Shown here piece by piece: positions 26,329-34,683 of a DNA stretch of 64,000 bases (position 1 is its first letter; every line of letters begins with the position of its first letter). The notes beneath the pieces are model-generated. The model saw only the letters and a list, made by a program, of their open reading frames with translations. It ran no database searches and was not told the origin of the DNA. The stretch covers positions 1 to 64,000 of the forward strand of contig CAZVNL010000010.1 in NCBI GenBank assembly GCA_964628055.1, given 5' to 3'. The position numbers and the translations under genes were made by a program. Origin of the DNA: CAZBEL01 sp964628055 (GTDB taxonomy: Bacteria > Fidelibacterota > Marinisomatia > Marinisomatales > TCS56).

Positions 26329-26356
26329 ATTTTACCAGGATTTATTAACATTTCAA
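26329..26356 (-). promoter_or_regulatory. sigma70-like promoter of the cytochrome operon
   Basis: On the minus strand, TTGAAA (26356-26351) and TAAAAT (26334-26329) are separated by 16 nt, close to the sigma70 consensus. The predicted transcription start is near 26322, leaving a leader of about 57 nt before the ATG at 26264. It drives the six-gene electron transfer operon that runs to 18278. Confidence 0.6.
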
Positions 26357-26370
26357 GTGATAGGAATCAC
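26357..26370 (-). promoter_or_regulatory. CRP/FNR-family binding site upstream of the cytochrome operon
   Basis: GTGATTCCTATCAC on the minus strand is a perfect inverted repeat GTGAT-N4-ATCAC and fits GTGA-N6-TCAC of the CRP/FNR superfamily. Its centre is about 41.5 nt upstream of the predicted transcription start, the usual place for an activator at a class II promoter, and it abuts the -35 box. It suggests control by cAMP, oxygen or another small signal. Confidence 0.5.
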
Positions 26371-26402
26371 GTGCAGTAGCTAACAATAGAATACTTACGA
26401 GA

Positions 26403-27146
26403 CTATACAACCACCCCCCCGTCCACGTTTAAAACCGCACCATTGATGTAACTGGCGTCGTCACTGGCTAAGAAACAGTAGGCTTGGGCCACTTCTTCCC
26501 TGCTTCCCCACCGCTGGAGGGGAATTTTCGACTTCATCATGTCAACGACTTTCTCGGGGATTCCGGCGGTCATGTCCGTTTTAATGAAACCTGGCGCCAC
26601 AGCGTTTACGCGAATGCCATCCCGAGCCAACTCCCGGGCCCAGACTTTCGTCATGCCAACGACCCCGGCCTTGGCCGCCACATAATTCGTTTGACCGAAG
26701 TTCCCATAAAGGGCCACTACCGAAGTGGCATTAATGATCACGCCACTTCCTTGGTCCCGCATGATCTCCGCTGCGGCCCGCCCACATAAATAGACCCCCT
26801 TTAAATTTACCTGGATCACGCGCTCAAACTGCACCTCCTCCAACTTGACCAACGTGCTATCCTGCAGGATACCGGCATTGTTGATGAGGACATCCAAACG
26901 ACCGTACTCCCGCTTGATGATTTGGAATAGATTCTGGACGCTCCGGGAATCACTCACGTCCGTCTGAACAAACCGAACGGGATACTTTTTTTCTGTGAGG
27001 GCTTTTTCGGCGGCCAGGCCGGTTTTTTCGTCAATTTCAGCGATGATAACCCGGGCTCCTTCAGTTAATAACTGTTCCGTGATAGCCAGACCGATCCCCC
27101 GTCCCCCACCCGTTACCACCGCGACTTTTCCTTGAAATCGTTTCAT
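26403..27146 (-). CDS. SDR-family 3-oxoacyl-ACP/acetoacetyl-CoA reductase-like protein
   Basis: A 247-residue NAD(P)H-dependent short-chain dehydrogenase. It has the cofactor motif VTGGGRGIGLAI, the NNAG segment (VLINNAGIL), the Ser of INATSVVALYG and the catalytic YVAAK. The closest look is FabG/PhaB, so it probably reduces 3-oxoacyl thioesters, but SDR substrate choice cannot be read reliably. ATG 27146 has AGGAG 8 nt upstream; upstream in-frame codons to 27275 overlap the divergent cystathionine synthase leader and lack similarity. It is divergent from that gene, with about 90 nt between starts. Confidence 0.88.
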   Translation of the reverse strand: MKRFQGKVAVVTGGGRGIGLAITEQLLTEGARVIIAEIDEKTGLAAEKALTEKKYPVRFVQTDVSDSRSVQNLFQIIKREYGRLDVLINNAGILQDSTLVKLEEVQFERVIQVNLKGVYLCGRAAAEIMRDQGSGVIINATSVVALYGNFGQTNYVAAKAGVVGMTKVWARELARDGIRVNAVAPGFIKTDMTAGIPEKVVDMMKSKIPLQRWGSREEVAQAYCFLASDDASYINGAVLNVDGGVVV

Positions 27147-27237
27147 GGTCGCTACTCCTGAAAAAAATAAGTAAATTCGACGTACATCTTCCGCATATAA
27201 ATTAGGTTTGCTGACTAACACAAGGAAAGGACTCTCC

Positions 27238-28194
27238 ATGATATACGATACAATTCTGGATTGCGTTGGAAACACACCTATTGTACGTCTGAACAGAGTG
27301 AGCCAAGAATTAGATTGTGAACTTTACGTGAAATGTGAATTCACGAATCCCGGGGGCTCCGTAAAGGATCGAATCGCCGTGAGAATGATCGAAGAGGCGG
27401 AGAAAGAAGGCCGCATCAAACCCGGGGATACCATCATCGAGGCCACTTCCGGGAATACGGGGATTGGCTTAGCCCTCGCCGCAGTGGTAAAAGGGTATAA
27501 ACTAATCATCACCATGCCGGAAAAAATGAGCATGGAAAAACAGGTGGTGTTGGAAGCCCTGGGGGCCCAGATCGTCCGCACCTCCACCGAAGCTGGTCAC
27601 GATGATCCGGACAGCCTCTTTAGCATCGCCCAAAAGCTACACCAAGAAATCCCTAACTCGCATATTTTAGACCAATATTCCAACCCCCATAACCCCCAGG
27701 CCCATTATTATGAAACCGCCGGGGAAATTTTAAACAACTTCGAGACTCCCCTGGACATGTTTGTAGCTGGAGTGGGTACGGGGGGTACCATCACCGGCAT
27801 TGCTCAAAGACTCAAAAAGGAATGGCCGCATATCACCGTAGTTGGGGCCGATCCTTACGGTTCTATCTTAGGTGGTGGTACAGAAGTATATCCCTATTTA
27901 GTGGAAGGCATTGGTTACGATTTCTTCCCCGACGTTTTAGACAATAGTTTAGTGGACGAATACGTTAAAGTGAATGACAAAAACACTTTCATCACCGCCC
28001 GGCGGCTCATACGGGAGGAAGGGATCCTCTGCGGAGGCTCCAGCGGCACCGTAGTATGGGCCGCCCTACAAGCCGCTAAGCGACTGAAAAAGGGCCAGAA
28101 ATGCCTGGCCATTCTACCCGACGGAATCCGGAATTACATGAGCAAATTCATTCAAGATGACTGGATGCGAGACCAGGGGTTATTAGATAAATAA
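27238..28194 (+). CDS. cbs: cystathionine beta-synthase catalytic core / cysteine synthase family
   Basis: A 318-residue PLP enzyme. The Lys of GGSVKDRIA binds PLP, SGNTGIGLA holds the substrate carboxylate loop, and VGTGGTITGIAQ binds the cofactor phosphate. The C-terminal half (VEGIGYDFFPDVLD, REEGILCGGSSG, ILPDGIRNYMSKFIQDDWM) is clearly closer to cystathionine beta-synthase than to CysK or CysM. The regulatory CBS-domain pair is missing, as in many bacterial forms. It would join serine (or O-acetylserine) with homocysteine or sulphide. Start ATG 27238 is preceded by AAGGAAAGGA; an upstream in-frame codon adds ten unrelated residues. Confidence 0.88.
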   Translation: MIYDTILDCVGNTPIVRLNRVSQELDCELYVKCEFTNPGGSVKDRIAVRMIEEAEKEGRIKPGDTIIEATSGNTGIGLALAAVVKGYKLIITMPEKMSMEKQVVLEALGAQIVRTSTEAGHDDPDSLFSIAQKLHQEIPNSHILDQYSNPHNPQAHYYETAGEILNNFETPLDMFVAGVGTGGTITGIAQRLKKEWPHITVVGADPYGSILGGGTEVYPYLVEGIGYDFFPDVLDNSLVDEYVKVNDKNTFITARRLIREEGILCGGSSGTVVWAALQAAKRLKKGQKCLAILPDGIRNYMSKFIQDDWMRDQGLLDK

Positions 28195-28468
28195 GATCCT
28201 CTTTGCCCCGGAGATACAGAGAGATAAGTGAAAAAATTTCCTATATTCCCATTATCCTCTGACTTTTAAAATTAGCGCACCGACACCATCAAACGTGGCA
28301 GAATTAGTCGTTTGGGACTTGAAGTACGTGGCAAACCTAATACCAGCAGTTGACGCCTAAATTCTTAGTTATATGAAGTTGGAAGGCTATAAATTTAGGA
28401 TTGTTAATCAACTTCCATAAAAGGACGTTGAAGGAAGGCATTAAAAGATTCATCTTGTAATTAGACAA

Positions 28469-29086
28469 ATGAAGATTAAAAAGTCCCAACAACCAATATT
28501 AAACTCTGCGTCTCGGTGGCTTACGCCGTTCTTCCTCTTTAAGAAAATCACCACCAACCTGTTATTATTTATCACCCTGTTGGGTATCGGCAGTCTTACC
28601 GCCCAGGCGTTACTCCAGCCCGATGCCCGAGGCTACCTCGTGAAAGTGGGTGATCCCTGCCCGGACTTTACCTTGCAATTTCCCGATGGGTCCCAGACTT
28701 CCTTCACCGAGCTCAAAGGCCGGGTGATTATGCTCCAATTCACCGCCAGTTGGTGTTCTGTCTGCCGGAAAGAAATGCCGTACATCGAGCGAGAAATCTG
28801 GCAACCCCTAAAAGACCAGGGACTGGTCCTCATCGGTGTGGATCGTGATGAACCGGCCGACACGGTCCTCAAGTTCGCCGCCGAAATGCAAATCACCTAT
28901 CCCCTCGCCCTGGACCCCGGGGCGACCGTCTTCAGTAAATTCGCCGCCCCAGAAAGCGGCGTAACCCGGAATGTCATCATCGACCAGGAAGGAACGATAG
29001 CGTTCCTCACACGACTATATGATCGCGAGGAGTTCGAAGCGATGATCACCGTCATACGGCGTCTGTTGAACAATAGTTATGAATAA
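28469..29086 (+). CDS. TlpA/ResA-like thiol-disulfide oxidoreductase
   Basis: A 205-residue secreted or membrane-anchored thioredoxin-fold protein. A basic N-terminus is followed by a hydrophobic stretch (NLLLFITLLGIGSLTAQA) acting as signal or anchor. The AhpC/TSA-type region VGDPCPDFTLQFPDGS leads to the active site FTASWCSVCRKEMP (CSVC). In the periplasm such proteins reduce disulfides, often preparing apocytochromes c for haem attachment, which fits an organism with the multihaem proteins encoded nearby. It overlaps the following lipoprotein gene by 8 nt. Confidence 0.85.
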   Translation: MKIKKSQQPILNSASRWLTPFFLFKKITTNLLLFITLLGIGSLTAQALLQPDARGYLVKVGDPCPDFTLQFPDGSQTSFTELKGRVIMLQFTASWCSVCRKEMPYIEREIWQPLKDQGLVLIGVDRDEPADTVLKFAAEMQITYPLALDPGATVFSKFAAPESGVTRNVIIDQEGTIAFLTRLYDREEFEAMITVIRRLLNNSYE

Positions 29087-29477
29087 ACCAGCTTTATTGT
29101 TTTCCCTTTGCGCAATTTTCTCCGGTTGCAATACGCACAACGATTGCTACACGGTTCGAAAACCAGCCCCCTACACAATCCAATTCCTCGTCAACGGAAG
29201 CGCAACAACCGCAGATATTCTACTCGTCGTTGAAGAGACGACGCCAGACACCACGCGTCTCGAAGACGCCACGTTACCCTGGTCAAAAGAACTGACGAAG
29301 ACCGGAGATACCTGGGTTTACCTGGCAGCACAAAACCAGGATTCGGTGGGAACCGTTTCCACGATCTTATCTGTCAACGACCAAGAATTCAACCGGGACG
29401 GGCCCTCCTTCATTAGCTCCGTGAGCTATTCATTCCTGGCAGAAGATTATATGGTAGACGTATTGGAATGTCCTTGA
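29079..29477 (+). CDS. small putative lipoprotein of unknown function
   Basis: A 132-residue protein. The N-terminus MNKPALLFSLCAIFSGC has a short hydrophobic core ending in a Cys within an acceptable lipobox (FSGC), so a lipid-anchored protein is likely. The rest is beta-rich and acidic, with YTIQFLVNGSATTADILLVVEE and a late Cys close to the C-terminus. No known family was recognised. It overlaps the TlpA-like gene by 8 nt and should be translated with it. Confidence 0.6.
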   Translation: MNKPALLFSLCAIFSGCNTHNDCYTVRKPAPYTIQFLVNGSATTADILLVVEETTPDTTRLEDATLPWSKELTKTGDTWVYLAAQNQDSVGTVSTILSVNDQEFNRDGPSFISSVSYSFLAEDYMVDVLECP

Positions 29478-29611
29478 GACCACTACGCCACCAAGGTAAT
29501 CTAAATCCTGGTTCTACCAATCCCGCGTTTTTTCGGTAAGTTTAGGTAGGGTACCAGAAACCTACCCTGAAAGCCAAGGGGAAACATTAAGGAGATGGTC
29601 ACTTCCGTTCT

Positions 29612-30235
29612 TTATTTCGGTTTATAGGCCACCCCTCGTATGGTGGGACGAAATACCGGCGACGTTTTCCGCATACTTTCTTCAATCATATTAGCGGTTA
29701 AAAACCCAGCCCTGGAAATGGCCTTTGCCGTCCGCCGGGTGAGGTGACAATTGCCCGCCACGCGTTTCCAGAGGGGTTCCAGGCGCTGTTGCCAACGGTA
29801 GCGCCGGGGTCGGTTTTCCGCAGCCACATGCTCCAAAAACACATAGCTGCCACCCGGTACTAAAACCCGGTAGACCTCCCCAAGAGCCTTATCGGGATTC
29901 CGTACCGAACATAGCACCAGGGTGCCGACGACGAAATCAAAGGCTGCGTCCGGAAAGCTCAAGGCCTCAAGGGGATCATTAACGATTTTGACGCTTCCAG
30001 GCCCGGTATCGGTTATCTTGCTACGCAATTTCCTACGCATGTAGTAATCCGGTTCCGCCAGGACGAGGCGTTTCACCGAGTGACCGTAATAGCCCAGGTT
30101 CGCCCCCGTACCAGCCCCCACTTCAAGTACTTCCCCGTAGATATTCTCCAACAAGTCCTCCCGCCAGGCTTGCAGGCAGGACTCTTCGCTCTGGCGCGTA
30201 AGCCAATCGTAGATAACGGCTTCAAACCAGGACAT
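29612..30235 (-). CDS. class I SAM-dependent methyltransferase (UbiE/METTL7-like)
   Basis: A 207-residue methyltransferase. The SAM-binding motif I is VLEVGAGTGANLGYY, motif II region LAEPDYYMRRKL, the acidic DAAFDFVVGTLVLCSV is motif IV, and PGGSYVFLEHV is the post-motif typical of UbiE-like enzymes. The N-terminus WFEAVIYDWLTR and the late CHLTRRT resemble thiol or phospholipid methyltransferases related to METTL7. Substrate is not determined. It begins about 32 nt downstream of the M28 peptidase gene end. Confidence 0.82.
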   Translation of the reverse strand: MSWFEAVIYDWLTRQSEESCLQAWREDLLENIYGEVLEVGAGTGANLGYYGHSVKRLVLAEPDYYMRRKLRSKITDTGPGSVKIVNDPLEALSFPDAAFDFVVGTLVLCSVRNPDKALGEVYRVLVPGGSYVFLEHVAAENRPRRYRWQQRLEPLWKRVAGNCHLTRRTAKAISRAGFLTANMIEESMRKTSPVFRPTIRGVAYKPK

Positions 30236-30267
30236 ACAATGATTCCTTCGCTATCACGGTCACCGCT

Positions 30268-31554
30268 CTACTCCGGTAATCCTTCTTCGCTAGCAGTTTG
30301 GAGAATCAGTTTCCTTACGATGTTGCCGGTTTTTTCCAGGTTGCCGATGAACCTTCTGGCGGGAAGATCCTCCTGGCTATGGCGTAGTTTATTCTTCCCC
30401 TTGGAGATGATGGTAAGATAGACTACCGGAATATCCAGGTAGGCAAAGGAACGGTGATCAGCCCCGGAACAACAGGAAGCCTTTGAATAGCGATAGTGCA
30501 ATTCCTTCATGGTGGCTTTGATGTTGCTTTGTAGCCACTTGGGATAGATGGCTGGAGAGGAAGAGTTTCGATAGACTTCCAAAAAGGACGTGAGTAGGTT
30601 TGTTTGGAAGCTATCGGTTGAAATTAATTCCAGACTGGAACTGGTATCCGATTCGGTAAACTTCAGGGGATGTTTCATTTCGATATACACCTTCTTTCCC
30701 CGGCCCACGCCGTCGATGTTAATATTTAACAAACAATTTTTCAACTCCGTTGCATGTTGGAGGATATAGGCCTTGGAACCGATCAAACCTACCTCTTCGG
30801 CCCCTAAAGCCACGAAGGTTAAATCGTAAGGTAACGAATTGGCGAGGGGTTGAAAATAGCGGGCCAATTCCACTAACACGGCCGTTCCGGAGGCATTGTC
30901 ATCGGCCCCGGGACCCTGTTGACTATCCCAGTGCGCTGTGAGAATGAGCTCCCCCCCTTTCCCGGTGGCGTAGGAATAGGTCGCCACCAGATTATAACTT
31001 TTTCGGGGTCGGCCCTTCTTTCCCACAGAGATTTGAAGCGCTACCAGTTTCCCATGATACTCCATCACCTCGTGGAAGACCGCTTTGCTAAAAACCAACA
31101 CTGCTTTAGGAGCCTGTCCCTTCAATAAAATTACCTGGTTGGATACTACCGATAGTACGATTTTATCCTGAATATCCGTCACGGAGTCCAACCTGGCCGC
31201 GGCTACGTAGCCTTCCCCAGACAGAACGATTGTATCACGAAAACTGTGGTTGATGTAGGCGGTCTGTACAGGAAGATATTTTCCGTTTATGAGGATTTGC
31301 CGGTCTTTTAGGCGCACCCAACTAAAATAAAACGTGTCAATCTCCACGTTCATGGAAAGACTAGAAAATTGCTCGTTTAGGTAGTCAATGGTGTTTTTTT
31401 CAGCCACCGATCCCGGAGTTCTGGCCCCAAAACCAGATAATATTTTTACATGCCCATACGCTCTTTTACTAAAGTCGGTTGGTAATTCCGAGAAATTTTG
31501 AGCATAGCTCTGACAAGTGATAATTATAATAACAATCAGTATCGTTTTTTTCAT
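30268..31554 (-). CDS. secreted M28-family zinc aminopeptidase
   Basis: A 428-residue peptidase with an N-terminal signal (KKTILIVIIIITCQSYAQ). The di-zinc site is visible: LTAHWDSQQGPGADDNASG gives the first His, its Asp and the bridging Asp; ALGAEEVGLIGS gives the general-base and zinc Glu; INIDGVG supplies an Asp; and GADHRSFAYLDIP gives the final His. Substrates would be N-terminal residues of peptides or acylated dipeptides outside the cytoplasm. It overlaps the upstream transporter gene by 4 nt (ATGA), so both may be used for scavenging peptides. Confidence 0.85.
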   Translation of the reverse strand: MKKTILIVIIIITCQSYAQNFSELPTDFSKRAYGHVKILSGFGARTPGSVAEKNTIDYLNEQFSSLSMNVEIDTFYFSWVRLKDRQILINGKYLPVQTAYINHSFRDTIVLSGEGYVAAARLDSVTDIQDKIVLSVVSNQVILLKGQAPKAVLVFSKAVFHEVMEYHGKLVALQISVGKKGRPRKSYNLVATYSYATGKGGELILTAHWDSQQGPGADDNASGTAVLVELARYFQPLANSLPYDLTFVALGAEEVGLIGSKAYILQHATELKNCLLNINIDGVGRGKKVYIEMKHPLKFTESDTSSSLELISTDSFQTNLLTSFLEVYRNSSSPAIYPKWLQSNIKATMKELHYRYSKASCCSGADHRSFAYLDIPVVYLTIISKGKNKLRHSQEDLPARRFIGNLEKTGNIVRKLILQTASEEGLPE

Positions 31555-32486
31555 GTCCGATTGGCCGGTTGTTTTACCGCTGGTTGTTTCTTAGCAGCGT
31601 TACTTTTTATTTGCACCAAAACAGCACCAATTGCCGCGATTACCATTGCCACACCTTCCTGCATTGTGATCTTTTCATCAATGAAAAACCAGGCAAGAAT
31701 TGCTATTTGAATCAACATTGTACCGTTGATAATACTCGATTCCATTGCCGCCAGTGTACGGAGTGTATGGTTCCACAAGGTGAACGCAAATGCTGTATTT
31801 ATCACCGCTAACCATAGCAATAATAGCCAATTCTTTGGGTTTATAGATGGAGCTCCTTTAAGAGCAAAACCGATAATCAAAAGTAATAGAGCACCGACTC
31901 CCATGCTGACAAACGTCACAACTAAGGGACTGATGTCTTTACTGCGGTTTATGTTCCGTCCAAGAATTGAGGATCCTGAATTGGCCAATACACCTACAGC
32001 CATCACAGCTAGACCAATACCCTGGTTTCCGTAAAAAGAAATGGGATAGAAATAGAATAGAATTCCTATAATGAAAAGGATAGCACCTGACCATTGCAAA
32101 ATAGTAGGTTTTTCATCAATTAATTTGATCCCCATTATGGCAACGATTAAAGGGGTGAAATTGAGCATGAGACTTACAGTTACTGCCAGGAGTAAAGAAA
32201 GCCCTAAGAATTGTGCTCCTTGCGTAAAAGTATAAAAAACAAATCCCAATAGAATGAGTTTCTTCCATTGACTCGTCGTGAGGTTTCTGAGTTCTTCAGT
32301 ATATTTCTTTTTCAATATGAACGGGATAAAACAGAGGAATGCAAGAATGTAGCGTAATCCTGCAAAGGTAATCGGAGGAATATCAGCGAGCCCCCATTTA
32401 ATAATGATGAAGGAGGTAGACCAAAGAAAGGTAACTAAAAGCGCCTGAAGAACAGCGAATAAATGACGAAAAAGTCTATGATCCAA
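31551..32486 (-). CDS. EamA/DMT-family transporter
   Basis: A 311-residue membrane protein with ten predicted transmembrane helices in two EamA repeats. The first repeat starts at LQALLVTFLWSTSFIIIKWGL; the second starts near GNQGIGLAVMAVGVLANSGSSILGR. Family members move amino acids, purines or other metabolites; the cargo is not known here. The best start is a TTG at 32486, with AAAGGA 7 nt upstream. An ATG 4 nt earlier is out of frame. The gene is more A+T-rich than its neighbours. Confidence 0.85.
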   Translation of the reverse strand: MDHRLFRHLFAVLQALLVTFLWSTSFIIIKWGLADIPPITFAGLRYILAFLCFIPFILKKKYTEELRNLTTSQWKKLILLGFVFYTFTQGAQFLGLSLLLAVTVSLMLNFTPLIVAIMGIKLIDEKPTILQWSGAILFIIGILFYFYPISFYGNQGIGLAVMAVGVLANSGSSILGRNINRSKDISPLVVTFVSMGVGALLLLIIGFALKGAPSINPKNWLLLLWLAVINTAFAFTLWNHTLRTLAAMESSIINGTMLIQIAILAWFFIDEKITMQEGVAMVIAAIGAVLVQIKSNAAKKQPAVKQPANRT

Positions 32487-32632
32487 CCATTGGTCCTTTA
32501 TCTAAATCCAATTAGTTAAGTTGGAAAACTTAAACTATATGAACGGTTTTTTTGAACAATAATAGTCAAATTTAACACCTGAATTCAACTCCTAAGCGCA
32601 ACTCAAAGATTGGTTGTAGAAACAGTGAATCC

Positions 32633-34537
32633 CTAAAACCCCATAAGTATTTTGGGTTGTATAGATATCTCCTCTCCACGGTTAGTCCCTAAAATGATAT
32701 CCACCGTGAGCAAAATATCCGCCACCGTAATCTGGCCGTCATAGTCCACGTCGGCCGTACAGAGGTCCGCGTCGTTGGGAACAACGTATCCCAGGACGAA
32801 GCGAATCATGCGGATTATGTCCGACACGTCCACGCTCCCATCGTGGCTGGCATCGCCGGGTATACACTCCCCGCCAGCTACCTGGACAGAGATACTCACC
32901 GGCACGCTGGTAGAATCATTATCAATGAGACGAGTAACCAAGGTGTAAGTATACACCTGTCCTCCTTGCAGGCTCAGGTCGGTATAGGTCTCCACCCCGG
33001 CGGAAATTGAATTGAGCAACAGGCCGTCACGCCTGATATCGATGATGAAGGGTGAAATGGTATCGCCCCCGAAAAGCTGGGTGGGGTCATTCCAGGTGAG
33101 GGTAATACGGTACTGGATACTCGTGTCGGCTTGGAGGTTAGTCACCGGGTTGGGATCCAGGGAATCAGAAGCTAAGGTAGTGTTAACGATCAAGGCCGAT
33201 TGGTAGAGGTTTAACCGTCCCCCGCTGACGGTAATGCCCTGGAGGGAAGCCAAGGAGTCAGTGCCGTCTAAAATGGCCTGTTTAATGAGGAGGGCGCCAG
33301 CTCCCGGTTGGCTGCGGTAATACTGGGCAAACCCGTAGCTCATGGCGGCGTGCATAAACCCCACGGCGCCAGCGACGTGCGGGGACGCCATGGAAGTGCC
33401 CGTTAAAATGGAGGTCCCTCCCCCGGTATAAGTGGAGAGGATAGCCGTGCCTGGCGCACCTAAATCGATGGAGGTAGCCCCGTAGGCCGCTCCGCTGTTC
33501 TTCGTATCGTACTTGGTGGTATTGGTAACGGCAATGAGCCAATCACTAGTGCACCCCGTGGGGACGTCACCGGTCACATCTACATTGGAATTGTTATTCA
33601 TTGTAGCTGCTGCACTTAGAATCCCCGCCTGACCCAGGGCATTGTACATATCATTCCAGAGCACGTAACTGCCCGCGTTGCAATCGGCATAATCGATTCC
33701 GAAACTACTGTTCGTAGCCACCACAAAGGCCCCGAATTGCCCGCCGGTGGAATCGTAGAGCAGGCGCTGATCCAGGGCATACCCGTAGGCTTCCAGGGCT
33801 ACCGAAGTTTGACTGGTGGAGCCGGCAATGGCCATGAGTTTCACGTTCCAATTCACCCCCGTAACCTGACTAGCATTGTTGCCCTTGGCGCCTACAATAC
33901 CGGCTACGTGCGTCCCGTGTCCGCTGCTGGGAATATTCCCGTTGGAGCTGTAAGCATTCCAGCCGTGAATGTCGTCGACGTAGCCATTGTTGTCATCATC
34001 CACGCCGTTGCCCGGAATCTCGTTATAATTGGTCCACAAGTTGGGGATCAGGTCCGGGTGCGTGAGCATCATTCCCCCGTCAACGATGGCCACCACGATG
34101 GTATCCCCCAAGGGATTAATCCCCCCTTGGGTGAGGTCCCAGGCCTCGGGACCATCAATGTCCGCATCCACCGTGCCACCGCTCTGCCCCGTATTGTGCA
34201 TATTCCATTGTTGCGTGAAGTCGGGATCGTTGGGAATGGTCTGCCGTAGGGTGAGATAGTGATCCAACTGGGCCTTTTCCACAAAGGGATTGTTGCGAAT
34301 TAACGGTAGGGCCGCTTCAGCCGATAAGCGGTCATCTATGATCCGGACTAAATAAATCTTTAAACGGCGCACCAAGAGCTTTTCGATTTCAAACTGTTTC
34401 GCATCCAGGGTGGCAGCTAACTCCGCCCGGCTCACTCCGGGAGGTAATTTCACCAATAGATGATCGGGGACGTACGTTTGTCCCACTAGGACACCCCCTA
34501 AAACCAGTCCCCAGGTCAGGTATCTAATTCCCAGCAT
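32633..34537 (-). CDS. secreted subtilisin-like (S8) serine protease with C-terminal dockerin-type domain
   Basis: A 634-residue secreted protease. After the signal (GIRYLTWGLVLGGVLVGQ) comes a propeptide of about 75 residues (to VEKAQLDHYLTL), then the S8 domain. Catalytic residues are Asp153 (VVAIVDGG), His207 (SSGHGTHVAGIVG) and Ser382 (LTGTSMASPHVAG); all are intact. A fibronectin III-like domain spans about residues 465-555. Residues 565-622 hold two calcium-loop dockerin-type repeats (GDASHDGSVDVSDIIRMI and DVDYDGQITVADILL). The dockerin suggests attachment to a cohesin partner on the surface or in a complex. No cohesin or sorting signal was found in the window. Confidence 0.92.
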   Translation of the reverse strand: MLGIRYLTWGLVLGGVLVGQTYVPDHLLVKLPPGVSRAELAATLDAKQFEIEKLLVRRLKIYLVRIIDDRLSAEAALPLIRNNPFVEKAQLDHYLTLRQTIPNDPDFTQQWNMHNTGQSGGTVDADIDGPEAWDLTQGGINPLGDTIVVAIVDGGMMLTHPDLIPNLWTNYNEIPGNGVDDDNNGYVDDIHGWNAYSSNGNIPSSGHGTHVAGIVGAKGNNASQVTGVNWNVKLMAIAGSTSQTSVALEAYGYALDQRLLYDSTGGQFGAFVVATNSSFGIDYADCNAGSYVLWNDMYNALGQAGILSAAATMNNNSNVDVTGDVPTGCTSDWLIAVTNTTKYDTKNSGAAYGATSIDLGAPGTAILSTYTGGGTSILTGTSMASPHVAGAVGFMHAAMSYGFAQYYRSQPGAGALLIKQAILDGTDSLASLQGITVSGGRLNLYQSALIVNTTLASDSLDPNPVTNLQADTSIQYRITLTWNDPTQLFGGDTISPFIIDIRRDGLLLNSISAGVETYTDLSLQGGQVYTYTLVTRLIDNDSTSVPVSISVQVAGGECIPGDASHDGSVDVSDIIRMIRFVLGYVVPNDADLCTADVDYDGQITVADILLTVDIILGTNRGEEISIQPKILMGF

Positions 34538-34683
34538 GGAAAAAATTCCTTTTCTGTTAACGATCTAAATGAAAATCCGTAAGGAAATTACTGGACTTTG
34601 GCAGGAATGTCATGGTTTTCTTCAAAACCCCGGGGAATAGAAAAAGACGCCCTTTCCCATTGTGCTATGGAGGCGGTAGGACG

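Noticed and set aside
28375..28415. Inverted repeat GAAGTTG/CAACTTC upstream of the TlpA-like gene
   Set aside because: Seven-bp arms with a 27-nt spacer are expected by chance in A+T-rich DNA; no known operator fits.
29530..29575. Hairpin GGTAGG/CCTACC between the lipoprotein and methyltransferase genes
   Set aside because: No T-tract follows, and alternative pairings are equally good; too weak to call a terminator.
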